Assembly (NCBI GenBank): GCA_900466745.1
Contig: UBNE01000013.1
Coordinates: 1 to 64,000, forward strand
Direction: 5' to 3'
Source: Hyphomicrobiales bacterium
GTDB taxonomy: Bacteria; Pseudomonadota; Alphaproteobacteria; Rhizobiales; Beijerinckiaceae
DNA: 64,000 nt
Positions 37,234-46,195 of this stretch are shown here, piece after piece. The notes under the pieces were generated by a model, which was not told where the DNA came from, searched no databases, and saw nothing but the letters and a program-made list of their open reading frames with translations. The stretch's first letter is position 1; each line of letters begins with the position of its first letter. Position numbers and translations under genes: made by a program.

Positions 37234-38232
37234 ATGGCCGAGACCCACCGCTTCGCGCCGCGACACGAGCATGTGTTCCTCGGAGCCGACCATGACCGCC
37301 ATGAAAGGCGAACCTGGATCGTCGTCGGGCTGACGCTCGTGACGATGATCGTCGAGATCGTCGCGGGCACGCTCTTCGGTTCGATGGCGCTCGTCGCCGA
37401 TGGCTGGCACATGTCGACCCATGCGGCGGCGCTGGGCATCGCCGGCTTCGCCTACAGCTTCGCGCGGCGCCACGCGCATGATCGGCGTTTCACCTTCGGA
37501 ACCGGCAAGCTGGGAGACCTCGCGGCCTTCGCCAGCGCCCTCGTTCTGATGCTGGCCGCGCTCTTCATCGCCTGGGAATCCGTGATCCGGCTGGCGAGCC
37601 CCGTCGCGATCGGCTTCAATCAGGCGCTCGTGGTCGCCGTGCTCGGCCTCGGCGTCAACCTCGCCAGCGCGCTGATCCTGAAGGAGGATCATCACGGGCA
37701 CGGCCATGCGCACGGCCATGAGCATGGCCACTCGCATGGCGGCCGCGATCGCCATGATGCGCACGACCATCGTCATGAAGACCATGGCCATCCGCAGGCG
37801 CTCCGTCGCGGCGCTGACAACAATCTCCGGGCGGCCTATCTCCATGTTCTCGCCGATGCCTTCACCTCGGTGCTGGCGATCGGCGCCCTGCTCGGCGGCA
37901 GCCTCTATGGCTGGATCTGGCTCGACCCGGCGATGGGGCTGATCGGCGCGCTGGTGATCGCGCACTGGTCGATCGGCCTGATCCGCCGGTCCGGCGCGGT
38001 TCTGCTCGATGCCGTGCCCGACGCGGCCCTCGTCGATGCCATCAAGGAGCGGATGGACGCGGCCGGGGCGGAGGTCGCCGATCTGCATCTGTGGCAGGTC
38101 GGGCCGGGGCACTATGGCGCGATCGTTTCCGTCGTGGCCGTGGAGGCGGCGGCGCCGGCGGTCTACAAGGCGCATCTGGCTGCCCTGCCGCAGCTCGCGC
38201 ATCTGACGGTCGAGGTCAATGCGGCGGCCTAG
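37234..38232 (+). CDS. dmeF: Cation diffusion facilitator with His-rich loop (DmeF-like)
   Basis: The 332-residue CDF transporter exports divalent metals, probably cobalt and nickel, in exchange for protons. Its six helices contain the metal-site motifs ADGWHMSTH (helix 2) and LHVLADAFTS (helix 5). Between helices 4 and 5 lies a long His-rich loop (about residues 153-190, with repeated HGHxH). The N-terminus also has His pairs. The gene follows the DmeR-like repressor by 14 bases. Confidence 0.88.
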   Translation: MAETHRFAPRHEHVFLGADHDRHERRTWIVVGLTLVTMIVEIVAGTLFGSMALVADGWHMSTHAAALGIAGFAYSFARRHAHDRRFTFGTGKLGDLAAFASALVLMLAALFIAWESVIRLASPVAIGFNQALVVAVLGLGVNLASALILKEDHHGHGHAHGHEHGHSHGGRDRHDAHDHRHEDHGHPQALRRGADNNLRAAYLHVLADAFTSVLAIGALLGGSLYGWIWLDPAMGLIGALVIAHWSIGLIRRSGAVLLDAVPDAALVDAIKERMDAAGAEVADLHLWQVGPGHYGAIVSVVAVEAAAPAVYKAHLAALPQLAHLTVEVNAAA

Positions 38233-38289
38233 GCAGCAGGACGCCGGGGCGCGGTCCTTTCCGCGAGCGCGCAATCAGGTCTCAGGCCC

Positions 38290-39282
38290 TCAGTCGCCGA
38301 TCACGCCGCGCCGGCGCAGCAGGATCAGGGTCAGCAGCGCCGCGAAGACGCAGGCCAGCGCGACATAGACGGCCCCCGCATCCGCCTCCATCCAGGGCAG
38401 CCCCCGGACGTTGATGCCGAACAGGCCGGTGATGAAGGTCGCGGGCAGGAACAGCGCGGTCAGGATCGAGAGCACATAGAGCTGCCGGTTGGTGCGGTTG
38501 GCCGAGCGGGCGGCGATCTCGTCCTGCAGCAGGCGCGCGCGATCCTGCACCGACTGGACGTCATGGTGGAGCGTGTCGATCCGCAGCAGCAGCCGCGCCG
38601 CCGTCGCCTTGACGGCATCGGGCGCGCTGCGGCCCGATTGCGCCTCGGCGAAGCGGCGGAACAGCACATGCAGCCCGCTGAGCTGGCGATGCTGCCGGAC
38701 CGCGACGCGCCGGATCGACCCGACGCGCTGCGGGCCGTCGCGCAGCCGGTCGAGCAGGATCTGGTCCTCGACGTTGTCGGTCTCGTCGATCAGGCGCACG
38801 ACGCTGTCGGTGAGGTCGTCGATGATGTATTCGATGATCTGCTCGAAGAGCGCGCTCGGGCTTTCCGCCGGCTCGCCGCGGTCGAGCGCCTCGGCGGTCA
38901 TCCGGATCGAATGCAGCGCCTCGCGCCGGCCGGTGAGCAGGAACCGCTCGCCGATGATCCAGCGCAGCGCACCGACGCTGTCGGATTTCTCGCCGACGCT
39001 GCGGATCAGGTCATGCGAGACGCCCCAGGCGAGCTGGGCCGAGTGGTCGAGCCGCTGATGCGTCTCCTGCGACAGGAAGACCTCGCGCGCCGCGTCGGGC
39101 AGCTCCTGCGCGGCGACCCAGCTCTGCGCGCGGGTATGGACCAGGTCGAGATGCAGCCAGACGAAGCCCTCCTCCGGCGCGAGCTCCGGCAGCTCCTCGC
39201 GCGGGATCGGGGCGGGGCGCCCCTCGGCGTCGAAGCGGTAGGTCCAGATGATACCGGATCGGGATTGCAGGTCGGTCGGCAT
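38290..39282 (-). CDS. CorA-superfamily transporter, ZntB-like
   Basis: The 330-residue protein has a large cytosolic N-terminal domain and two C-terminal membrane helices. The helix-1 end carries GINVRGLPW where CorA has GMN; ZntB relatives have GINVGG-like versions. ZntB moves zinc with protons. The start at 39282 was chosen because the open frame upstream is not ZntB-like. No metal regulator sits beside it apart from the dmeRF pair next door. Confidence 0.82.
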   Translation of the reverse strand: MPTDLQSRSGIIWTYRFDAEGRPAPIPREELPELAPEEGFVWLHLDLVHTRAQSWVAAQELPDAAREVFLSQETHQRLDHSAQLAWGVSHDLIRSVGEKSDSVGALRWIIGERFLLTGRREALHSIRMTAEALDRGEPAESPSALFEQIIEYIIDDLTDSVVRLIDETDNVEDQILLDRLRDGPQRVGSIRRVAVRQHRQLSGLHVLFRRFAEAQSGRSAPDAVKATAARLLLRIDTLHHDVQSVQDRARLLQDEIAARSANRTNRQLYVLSILTALFLPATFITGLFGINVRGLPWMEADAGAVYVALACVFAALLTLILLRRRGVIGD

Positions 39283-39373
39283 CGTCGCTTGTCGGGCGCG
39301 CCGCCATGCCGCGGCGCTGCCGTCAAAGGGCTCCGCCGATGTGACGGAGGCGTGACAGCCGGCTTTGCTTTCC

Positions 39374-40339
39374 TCAGCGGCGCCCGAGCGAGCCGGTGAT
39401 GCCGACATCGCGGTTGTCGGCGGTACGGGCCGGGATGCGGCCGGGGGGGACGAAGCGCAGCCTGGTTCCGCCGGCCGCCTTGGGCGCGCGCAGGCCGGCC
39501 GGTGTCGGCGGCGGCGTGCGTACCGCGACCTTCGGCTCGCCGCCGTGCCATTTGCGCGCGCCGATGTCGAAACGGCCCTGGCGCCAGGCCTCGAACTCCC
39601 GCTCGCTGCCGAAGAAGGCGTTGCGGTCGACATGGCCGACGATGCCGGGGACGCGGCCGGTGGTGGTGAACTGCCAGAATTCCCAGCGGTCGCGGGCATA
39701 GCGCTTGGCCAGCGGCGCGGCCGTCGAGCGCAGCCAGTAGGGGTGGTCGTTGAAGGCGCCCTCGAGCACGTCCTCATGGAAGTTGATGTCGGTGTAGATG
39801 ATCGGCTTCTTGCCGGTGTGCGCGCGCAGGCCCGCTATCATGATCCGGATCTTCTCCAGCGCGTCCTCGCGCGAGACCCGGCGGCTGCATTGCGAATCGT
39901 TCTGCCATTCGACGTCGAGCACCGGCGGCAGGGCGTCGGGGTCGCGCGGGATATGCTTCTTGATCCAGCGCACCTGGTCCTTGGCCGGGCGGCACCACCA
40001 GACGAAATGATAGGCGCCGCGCGGGATGCCGTGCTTCTTCGCCTCGGCCCAGTTGCGCTTGAAATTGGGGTCGACATGGTCGCCGCCCTCGGTTGCCTTG
40101 ATGAAGGCGAAGCGGGTGCCGGCATCCTTGACCTTCGCCCAGTCGATATCGCCCTGCCAGCGGGAGACGTCGATGCCCTGGATCACCTTGCGGCGCGCGT
40201 CGCGCACGCCGTGATGCGGCGCGCTGTCGCCCTTCTTCGGATAGAGCGCGAGGGCGGGCCCGGCCAGACAGGCGAGCGCCGCCACGAAGGTGAGAACTCC
40301 GAAGCTCGTCCCGGCCCTGGTCAGCTTGCGCGCTGGCAT
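39374..40339 (-). CDS. GH25 lysozyme, secreted (paralogue 1)
   Basis: The 321-residue protein has a signal peptide (about 1-32) and a glycoside hydrolase family 25 domain (about 52-245). GH25 cuts the glycan strands of peptidoglycan. The catalytic acids fit: Asp57 (GIDVSRWQG), and Asp142 with Glu144 (VLDVEW). The C-terminal 60 residues are proline-rich and basic. The start at 40339 has GGGAGGAA before it. A closely related copy lies immediately upstream. Confidence 0.88.
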   Translation of the reverse strand: MPARKLTRAGTSFGVLTFVAALACLAGPALALYPKKGDSAPHHGVRDARRKVIQGIDVSRWQGDIDWAKVKDAGTRFAFIKATEGGDHVDPNFKRNWAEAKKHGIPRGAYHFVWWCRPAKDQVRWIKKHIPRDPDALPPVLDVEWQNDSQCSRRVSREDALEKIRIMIAGLRAHTGKKPIIYTDINFHEDVLEGAFNDHPYWLRSTAAPLAKRYARDRWEFWQFTTTGRVPGIVGHVDRNAFFGSEREFEAWRQGRFDIGARKWHGGEPKVAVRTPPPTPAGLRAPKAAGGTRLRFVPPGRIPARTADNRDVGITGSLGRR

Positions 40340-40380
40340 GTGTTCCTCCCGCATCACAGGTCCAGATGCGGAGGACGTGG

Positions 40381-40395
40381 TTAAGCGCCGGTTAG
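40381..40395. promoter_or_regulatory. CtrA-like box upstream of GH25 paralogue 1
   Basis: TTAA at 40381 and TTAG at 40392 are separated by seven bases, a 7 of 8 match to the CtrA box TTAA-N7-TTAA. A further TTAACC half-site follows near 40433. They lie 42-95 bases upstream of the lysozyme start. Confidence 0.3.
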
Positions 40396-40614
40396 AATTG
40401 CGCGGCAGTCGAGAGATGTTTTTCAGCCTTGGTTAACCGGCTGAATGCGGGCGGGCGGAGACGGGGCCGCGGCGCCGTTCCGGGCGGCCGCGGGAAGGCC
40501 GCGTCTCCGAGCCGGAACCTGTGCCGGGAACGCGCCCGCGGGCGTCCCGGATTCCCGCTTCGCCGCGCCCGGGACGGCGATCCGCGCCCCGGCGGCGGGA
40601 AGATGCTCCGGGGA

Positions 40615-41586
40615 TCAGTCCTGGACGGTCTGGTCGCCGAGCGTCTGGAAGGCGGAGGCCGTGGCCGGCACGCTGCCGGGAAGGCGCGCCACCGGCACGT
40701 CTTCCAGATCCTGCTCGGGAAGCGGGGCCGGCGCCGGCGCGGGCCCGGCCGGCGCCGGCATGGGGGCGGCCGGATGCTCGCTCGGGATCGGCTGCGGCGC
40801 GGGCGGCCGGCGCTTCTCCCAGCGGCGGGTGGCGATGTCGTATTCGCCCTGGAGCCAGCCGGCGAACTGGCTCTCGCTGCCGAAGAAGGCGTTGCGGTCG
40901 ACATCGCCGCGGATGCCGGGGATCCGGGCCGTGGTGGTGAACTGCCAGAGCGCCCAGGGCCGGTTGGCGTAGCGGGCCTCGGGCTTCGCCGCCGTCGAGC
41001 GGATCCAGTAGGGGTAGTCGTTGAACCGGCCCTCCAGCACCTCCCGGTGGAAGGTGATGTCGGTGTAGATCACCGGGCGCTTGCCGGTGAGCTGCTCCAG
41101 CTCGGTCAGCATGAGCTGGATCTTCTCCAGCGCGAGCTCGCGGTTGATCTTTTGCGGGCAGGTCCGGGAATGGCCGTTCCATTCGACGTCGAGCACCGGG
41201 GGCAGGGCGTCGGGATCGTTCGGGATCTGCTGCTTGAACCAGAGCGCCTGCTCATGGGCCGGGCGGCACCAATAGACGAAATGATAGGCGCCGCGCGCGA
41301 CGCCGGCGCGGCGCGCGCCCTCCCAGTTGCGCTGGAAAGCGGGGTCGACATGGTCGCCGCCCTCCGTCGCCTTGATATAGGCGAAGCGGATGCCGGAGGC
41401 CTTCACCGAGGCCCAGTCGATCTCGCCCTGCCAGCGCGAGACGTCGATGCCGTGGACGGCGTAGCTGTGCGCTTCCGCGACGCCGGGATGCGGGCGCCGG
41501 TCGCCCGCGGTGTCGAGAGCGACGCAGCCGCCGAGAGCCGCGAGCGCGGCAGCAGCCAGACAGGGCAGGAGGCGGATGCGTGACAT
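40615..41586 (-). CDS. GH25 lysozyme, lipoprotein (paralogue 2)
   Basis: A 323-residue protein close in sequence to its neighbour over the GH25 domain (about residues 43-240). It has the catalytic residues Asp48, Asp133 and Glu135. Unlike the neighbour it has a lipoprotein signal with lipobox LGGC, so Cys21 would be lipidated. A Pro/Ala-rich C-terminal tail of about 85 residues follows. Start at 41586 was chosen because the lipobox then falls at a normal place; a start 12 codons upstream is open. Confidence 0.85.
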   Translation of the reverse strand: MSRIRLLPCLAAAALAALGGCVALDTAGDRRPHPGVAEAHSYAVHGIDVSRWQGEIDWASVKASGIRFAYIKATEGGDHVDPAFQRNWEGARRAGVARGAYHFVYWCRPAHEQALWFKQQIPNDPDALPPVLDVEWNGHSRTCPQKINRELALEKIQLMLTELEQLTGKRPVIYTDITFHREVLEGRFNDYPYWIRSTAAKPEARYANRPWALWQFTTTARIPGIRGDVDRNAFFGSESQFAGWLQGEYDIATRRWEKRRPPAPQPIPSEHPAAPMPAPAGPAPAPAPLPEQDLEDVPVARLPGSVPATASAFQTLGDQTVQD

Positions 41587-41722
41587 TGCGGGGACGCGGT
41601 TCTCGGAGGGCGGACGAGACAAGTTGATCGCCGATTTACGTTACCAAAGTTCTGACGCCTGTCAGCCCGGCCCGGCGCGCTCCGGCCCGAATCGCGCAGG
41701 GAGATCGCGGAGCCGGAAACGA

Positions 41723-41750
41723 GAACGGCGACCCGCGAGGGTCGCCGTTC
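41723..41750 (-). terminator. Terminator downstream of tRNA-Leu
   Basis: GAACGGCGACCC and GGGTCGCCGTTC form a perfect 12-pair stem around GCGA. It begins 21 bases after the encoded CCA of the tRNA on the minus strand and has TCGTTT on its minus-strand 3' side. Confidence 0.8.
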
Positions 41751-41770
41751 GCTGGACTGTCGTCCGAATT

Positions 41771-41855
41771 TGGTGCGGTCGAGAGGACTCGAACCTCCAC
41801 GGGTCTCCCCGCTACCACCTCAAGGTAGTGCGTCTACCAGTTCCGCCACGACCGC
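41771..41855 (-). tRNA. tRNA-Leu, anticodon GAG
   Basis: On the minus strand the sequence starts GCGGTCGTGGCGGAACTGG and ends CGACCGC-A-CCA, so the acceptor stem GCGGTCG/CGACCGC is complete and CCA is encoded. The anticodon arm is CTACC-TTGAGGT-GGTAG, giving anticodon GAG, which reads CUU/CUC. A long variable arm (GCGGGGAGACCCGT-like) and the TTCGAGTCC T-loop fit a class II tRNA-Leu. Confidence 0.95.
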
Positions 41856-41980
41856 AGCTCGGTTCCGGTTGCGGGCGGTGCATCCGGTGAGCGGCGCCGA
41901 TCTAGCAAATCGAATCCGCCGCCACAAGAGCGTCCTTGTGGAAAAGCGAGGCCTTTCGACTTTTCCGCGACAATAGCCGT

Positions 41981-42250
41981 TCAGGCGGCCTCGGCGACGC
42001 TCTCGAGCGTGTAGACGGTCGGGCGCTTCAGCATCTGGGTGATCTCGACGGAGATGCGCGCGCCGCTGACGACGACGATTCCCTTGGCGAAGGGGTGGTT
42101 GTTCGCGAGAATCTGGACCTCATCCGTCTCGCTGGCGTTCAGCTCGATGATGGCGCCGCGGCCGAGTCGCAGCAGCTTGTAGATCGGCATCTGTGTCTGC
42201 CCGAGCACGACGGTGAGCTCGACAGGAACGAGATCGAGATCGGTCTTCAA
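41981..42250 (-). CDS. FliN/FliM C-terminal-type (SpoA) flagellar switch domain protein
   Basis: The product of about 89 residues is a single SpoA domain: VELTVVLGQTQMPIYKLLRLGRGAI and then NHPFAKGIVVV. It matches the FliN C-ring core. The best start is TTG at 42250, with CCGGAGGCCGGAG upstream; an ATG at 42376 would give 131 residues with an unrelated N-terminus. No other flagellar gene is nearby, unlike typical fliN. It shares a promoter region with the divergent lipB gene. Confidence 0.75.
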   Translation of the reverse strand: MKTDLDLVPVELTVVLGQTQMPIYKLLRLGRGAIIELNASETDEVQILANNHPFAKGIVVVSGARISVEITQMLKRPTVYTLESVAEAA

Positions 42251-42385
42251 CTCCGGCCTCCGGAACCCTACTTCAGAATTGGACCAGCGAAACTTGCCTA
42301 TCGGCGGCTTTTGGGCGCAAGAGGCTCGGGTCAAGGTCGGCCGGGCGGCGCCGGCCCGGAAACTTTGGACGGACATGGTTAAGCC

Positions 42386-43093
42386 ATGGTGAATCTGCGC
42401 GAGGCGCTGGCGGTTTCCTTCCTGCCGGAGACGGAGCCGGCTGAGCCGGTGGAATGGGTCGTGGCCGAAGGGCTGACGGGCTATGACGCGGCGGTGGCCG
42501 AGATGGAGAACCGCGCCGGGCTGATCGCCGACGGGCTGGCGCGCGAGCGCGTCTGGCTGGTCGAGCATCCGCCGCTCTACACCGCCGGCACCTCGGCCCG
42601 CGACGAGGACCTGATCGCGCCGGAGCGCTTCCCGGTGTACCGCTCCGGTCGGGGCGGGCAGTTCACCTATCATGGCCCCGGCCAGCGCGTGGCCTATGTC
42701 ATGCTCGACCTGAAGCGGCGCCAGCCCGACCTGCGCCGCTTCGTCGCCGCGCTCGAAGGCTGGCTGATCGGCGCGCTCGATGATTTCAACATCCGCGGCG
42801 AGCGGCGCGAGGACCGCGTCGGCGTCTGGGTGCGGCGGCCGGAGCGGGGAGCGGCGGTCGAGGACAAGATCGCCGCCATCGGCATCCGCGTGCGCCGCTG
42901 GGTCTCGTTCCACGGCATCTCCTTCAACGTCGATCCGGACCTCTCCCATTTCGACGGCATCGTGCCTTGCGGCGTCAGCCGGCACGGCGTGACCTCGCTC
43001 GTCGATCTCGGACTGCCGGTGACGATGCCGGAGGCCGATTCGGTGCTGCGCGAGGCGTTCGAGCGCGTCTTCGGCCCGACCGTTTCCGCTTGA
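42386..43093 (+). CDS. lipB: Lipoyl(octanoyl) transferase
   Basis: LipB moves octanoyl groups from acyl carrier protein to lipoyl domains. The 235-residue enzyme has the conserved [18 protein letters not shown] motif, the catalytic pair Lys161 ([11 protein letters not shown]) and Cys195 (VPCGVS), and [19 protein letters not shown]. It is divergent from the FliN-like gene; lipA is not adjacent. Confidence 0.93.
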   Translation: MVNLREALAVSFLPETEPAEPVEWVVAEGLTGYDAAVAEMENRAGLIADGLARERVWLVEHPPLYTAGTSARDEDLIAPERFPVYRSGRGGQFTYHGPGQRVAYVMLDLKRRQPDLRRFVAALEGWLIGALDDFNIRGERREDRVGVWVRRPERGAAVEDKIAAIGIRVRRWVSFHGISFNVDPDLSHFDGIVPCGVSRHGVTSLVDLGLPVTMPEADSVLREAFERVFGPTVSA

Positions 43094-43160
43094 TTCAGCT
43101 TTCGTTAGCCATGCGGGGCCCATGCTTCGTCCAGTTTTTGATCAAAAACGGGGACGAGAG

Positions 43161-43361
43161 ATGCGGGTTTTTCTTCTCGCGGGCAGCCTCGGGCTGCTGC
43201 TCGCAGCGTGCAACACCACGGACCAGCGCATCGCCGGTGCGGCGGCCGGAGCGGGCGCGGGGGCGCTGGTCGGCGGGCCGATCGGCGCGGTAGCCGGCGG
43301 AGCGATCGGCGCCGTCGCGGCGCCCTCCGTCACCGGATCGATCAATCGCGCGAGCGAGTAA
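43161..43361 (+). CDS. Small glycine-zipper lipoprotein
   Basis: A 66-residue product with a lipoprotein signal (LLAAC, Cys17) followed by a glycine-zipper stretch (AAAGAGAGALVGGPIGAVAGG) that can form a membrane-embedded or packed helix pair. Such proteins are common, small envelope lipoproteins of unknown function in Rhizobiales. GGGACGAGAG precedes the ATG. Confidence 0.7.
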   Translation: MRVFLLAGSLGLLLAACNTTDQRIAGAAAGAGAGALVGGPIGAVAGGAIGAVAAPSVTGSINRASE

Positions 43362-43493
43362 GGCGCAGGGCCGCGAGCGAGGCGGGCCTTCGGCGCGGAA
43401 TTGCCCGGCTGCGTTCGGGCGTCCGTGCCGGTTGGCGTTTTCGGCGCGGCGCGCCATAACCTCGGCGGAGATTGTCGCCGAGGGAGCGCGCCC

Positions 43494-45101
43494 GTGCCGG
43501 TCATCGAAAGCAAGGTCGATCTGGATTCGGCCGAGACGCGCGCCAATGCCGAGGCCTGGGCCGGGCTGCGCAATGAATTGCAGCAGCGGCGCGCCACCGC
43601 CGCGCTCGGCGGCAATGCGAAGTCCCGCGAGCGCCATACCTCGCGCGGCAAGCTGTTGCCGCGCGAGCGCGTGCTGCGCCTGACCGATCCGGGTTCGCCC
43701 TTCCTCGAGATCGGCTCGCTCGCCGCCTTCGACATGTATGGGGGCGATGTCCATGCCGCCGGCATGATCGCCGGCATCGGCCGCGTCGCGGGCCGCGAAT
43801 GCATGATCGTCTGCAACGACGCGACGATCAAAGGCGGCACCTATTACCCGATGACGGTGAAGAAGCATCTGCGGGCGCAGGAGATCGCGCGCGAGAACCG
43901 GCTGCCCTGCATCTATCTCGTCGATTCGGGCGGGGCGAACCTGCCGCACCAGACCGAGGTCTTCCCCGATCGCGAGCATTTCGGCCGCATCTTCTACAAT
44001 CAGGCGACGCTTTCGGCCGAAGGTATCCCGCAGATCGCCGTGGTGATGGGCTCCTGCACCGCCGGCGGCGCCTATGTGCCGGCCATGTCGGACGAGACTG
44101 TCATCGTCAGAAAACAAGGCACTATTTTTCTAGGCGGCCCGCCGCTGGTGAAGGCCGCGACCGGCGAGGTCGTCTCGGCCGAGGACCTCGGCGGCGCCGA
44201 TGTGCATGCGCGGCTTTCCGGCGTCGCCGATCATTATGCCGGCGACGACACCCATGCGCTGGCCATCGCCCGGCGCATCGCCGGCAACCTCAACAGCGTC
44301 AAGCGGCCGGATATCGACATCGCCGAGCCGGTCGAACCGCTTTACGATCCGGCCGAGCTCGAAGCCGTGGTGCCGACCGACCTCAAGAAGCAGTACGACA
44401 TCCGCGAGGTGATCGCGCGGCTCGTCGACGGCTCGGAGTTCGACGAGTTCAAGAAGCTCTACGGCACGACGCTGGTGACGGGCTTTGCCCGCATCCACGG
44501 CATCCCGGTCGGCATCATCGGCAATAACGGCATCCTGTTCTCGGAGAGCGCGCTGAAGGGCGCGCATTTCATCGAGCTCTGCTGCCAGCGGCGCATCCCG
44601 CTGCTCTTCCTGCAGAACATCACCGGCTTCATGGTCGGGCGCGACGTCGAGACCCGCGGCATCGCCAAGGACGGCGCCAAGCTCGTCACCGCCGTGGCCT
44701 CGGCGCGGGTGCCGAAGATCACGGTGCTGGTCGGCGGCTCCTTCGGCGCCGGCAATTACGGCATGTGCGGGCGGGCCTACAGCCCGCGCTTCCTGTTCAC
44801 CTGGCCGAATTCGCGCATTTCGGTGATGGGCGGCGAGCAGGCGGCGAGCGTGCTCGCCACTGTCCGGCGCGACAATATCGAGGCCGAGGGCAAGAGCTGG
44901 CCTTCCGCCGAGGAAGAAGCGTTCAAGGCACCGATCCGCGAGAAGTACGAGGAAGAGGGCTCTCCCTACTTTGCCACGGCGCGCCTCTGGGATGACGGCA
45001 TCATCCTGCCCTCCGAGACGCGTCGCGTGCTGGCGCTGGCCTTTTCGGCGACGCTCAACGCCGAAATCCCCGAGACGACATTCGGCGTGTTCCGGATGTG
45101 A
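43494..45101 (+). CDS. mccB: Methylcrotonyl-CoA carboxylase beta subunit
   Basis: The carboxyltransferase subunit makes 3-methylglutaconyl-CoA in leucine degradation. The 535-residue crotonase-like double domain has [39 protein letters not shown] and [18 protein letters not shown], all typical of methylcrotonyl-CoA carboxylase rather than the propionyl enzyme. Translation starts at GTG (43494) with GAGGGAG upstream; no ATG fits. The alpha subunit lies 4.6 kb away at 48107, separated by five other genes. Confidence 0.92.
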   Translation: MPVIESKVDLDSAETRANAEAWAGLRNELQQRRATAALGGNAKSRERHTSRGKLLPRERVLRLTDPGSPFLEIGSLAAFDMYGGDVHAAGMIAGIGRVAGRECMIVCNDATIKGGTYYPMTVKKHLRAQEIARENRLPCIYLVDSGGANLPHQTEVFPDREHFGRIFYNQATLSAEGIPQIAVVMGSCTAGGAYVPAMSDETVIVRKQGTIFLGGPPLVKAATGEVVSAEDLGGADVHARLSGVADHYAGDDTHALAIARRIAGNLNSVKRPDIDIAEPVEPLYDPAELEAVVPTDLKKQYDIREVIARLVDGSEFDEFKKLYGTTLVTGFARIHGIPVGIIGNNGILFSESALKGAHFIELCCQRRIPLLFLQNITGFMVGRDVETRGIAKDGAKLVTAVASARVPKITVLVGGSFGAGNYGMCGRAYSPRFLFTWPNSRISVMGGEQAASVLATVRRDNIEAEGKSWPSAEEEAFKAPIREKYEEEGSPYFATARLWDDGIILPSETRRVLALAFSATLNAEIPETTFGVFRM

Positions 45102-45122
45102 GGCCGTCTCGGCGCCGGCGCC

Positions 45123-45533
45123 TTATTGGCGCGGCTTGCGCGGCCGAGACGACGCGTTGAGGGCCGCGGCCGCGCGGATCAGGGCCTGGAACGCATCCGC
45201 ATCGATCGTCTCGTCCTCGCGGATGTCGATGGCGCGCCGCGTCTTGCCTTCGAGGCTGGCGTTGAACAGCTTTGCCGGATCGTCGAGGGAAGCGCCCTTG
45301 GCGAAGGTCAGCTTCACCACGGCCTTGTAGGTCTCGCCGGTGCAGATGATGCCGTCACGCGACCAGACCGGCACGCCGCGCCATTTCCATTCCTCGACGA
45401 TGTCGGGCACCGCCTGCCGGATCAGGCCGCGCAGGTGGGCGAGCATCTCGCCGCGCCAGTCGCCCAGTTCGCGAATCCGCGCGTCGATCAGCCGGGAGGG
45501 AGACTCGTCGTCCCGGGACTCGTTCCTGCTCAT
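45123..45533 (-). CDS. DUF1801-family protein (copy 1)
   Basis: A 136-residue protein with the DUF1801/YdhG-like pattern: RGLIRQAVPDIVEEWKWRGVPVW, CTGETYKAVVKLTFAKGAS, and then AIDIREDETI. The family is small, single-domain and of unknown function. It lies 24 bases downstream of a second DUF1801 gene on the same strand. Confidence 0.75.
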   Translation of the reverse strand: MSRNESRDDESPSRLIDARIRELGDWRGEMLAHLRGLIRQAVPDIVEEWKWRGVPVWSRDGIICTGETYKAVVKLTFAKGASLDDPAKLFNASLEGKTRRAIDIREDETIDADAFQALIRAAAALNASSRPRKPRQ

Positions 45534-45557
45534 CGTGGTCCTCCTTCCGCTCGTCTG

Positions 45558-46031
45558 TCAGACAATCCAGCCGGGCAGCTTCGACGCCTGCACGACCCAG
45601 CTCGCCAGGAGTTCCTCGTCGAATGGGTCGCCCTCGCGGATATGAAAGTAGCGCGTATTCTCGTCCTTGGAATCGACGGGAGGGACGGGAGACAGCGACG
45701 CACCGCGGAAAAACGCCAGTTTGACGTAGTTCGTGAAGCAATGGATGCCGAGGAACCAGCCCCGGCCCTCGATGCCATAGAGCGGCGAGTTCCATTTGAC
45801 CGCTTTTCGGACGTTGGGAACCTCCCGCGTGACCAGCGCGTCGAGGCGTCGTCCGACATCGGCTTTCCAGCCCGGCATCGCGGCGATGTAGGCTTGCACG
45901 GGGGCGTCCCCATCGGCCTTCGCGATCTGGGGATTGCCGCCTGCGAGGAGCCTCGGTTTCCCTGCGCCCGGCCCGGAATCCGGTTTTTCCGCCTTCGCGG
46001 CCTTCGCTGTCTTATTCGCCACCGCATGCAC
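45558..46031 (-). CDS. DUF1801-family protein (copy 2)
   Basis: A 157-residue protein. After a basic Lys/Ala-rich N-terminus of about 40 residues come the DUF1801 features: LVTREVPNVRKAVKWNSPLYG, the segment NYVKLAFFRGASL, and TRYFHIREGD. The frame has no ATG near the start: GTG at 46031 (shown) or GTG three codons later, which has CAGGAG at a better distance. It is probably cotranscribed with copy 1. Confidence 0.7.
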   Translation of the reverse strand: MHAVANKTAKAAKAEKPDSGPGAGKPRLLAGGNPQIAKADGDAPVQAYIAAMPGWKADVGRRLDALVTREVPNVRKAVKWNSPLYGIEGRGWFLGIHCFTNYVKLAFFRGASLSPVPPVDSKDENTRYFHIREGDPFDEELLASWVVQASKLPGWIV

Positions 46032-46195
46032 TCCTGTTTCCGAAAACGGCGGGGATCCGGGTCCGCTTTTGCGCTGGCCGAGGCGCGTCCGTCGACGGCA
46101 GTCGGGCTCACGCCACTGTGACCGGCGCGCCGTTCTCCGCGCTTGGCAGCCGCGCTTCCCGGCCTCAGGCTCCGCCGAGCGAAAGGGAGTCTCTC

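Noticed and set aside
40340-40614. A gene in the spacer between the two lysozymes
   Set aside because: Frames here are Arg/Pro/Ala-rich extensions of shadows with no start site or family match; the stretch is better explained as promoter plus GC-rich spacer.
41771-41980. tRNA-Leu as an integration site for a genomic island
   Set aside because: No integrase gene and no direct repeat of the tRNA 3' end were found within the window on either side; flanking genes look chromosomal.
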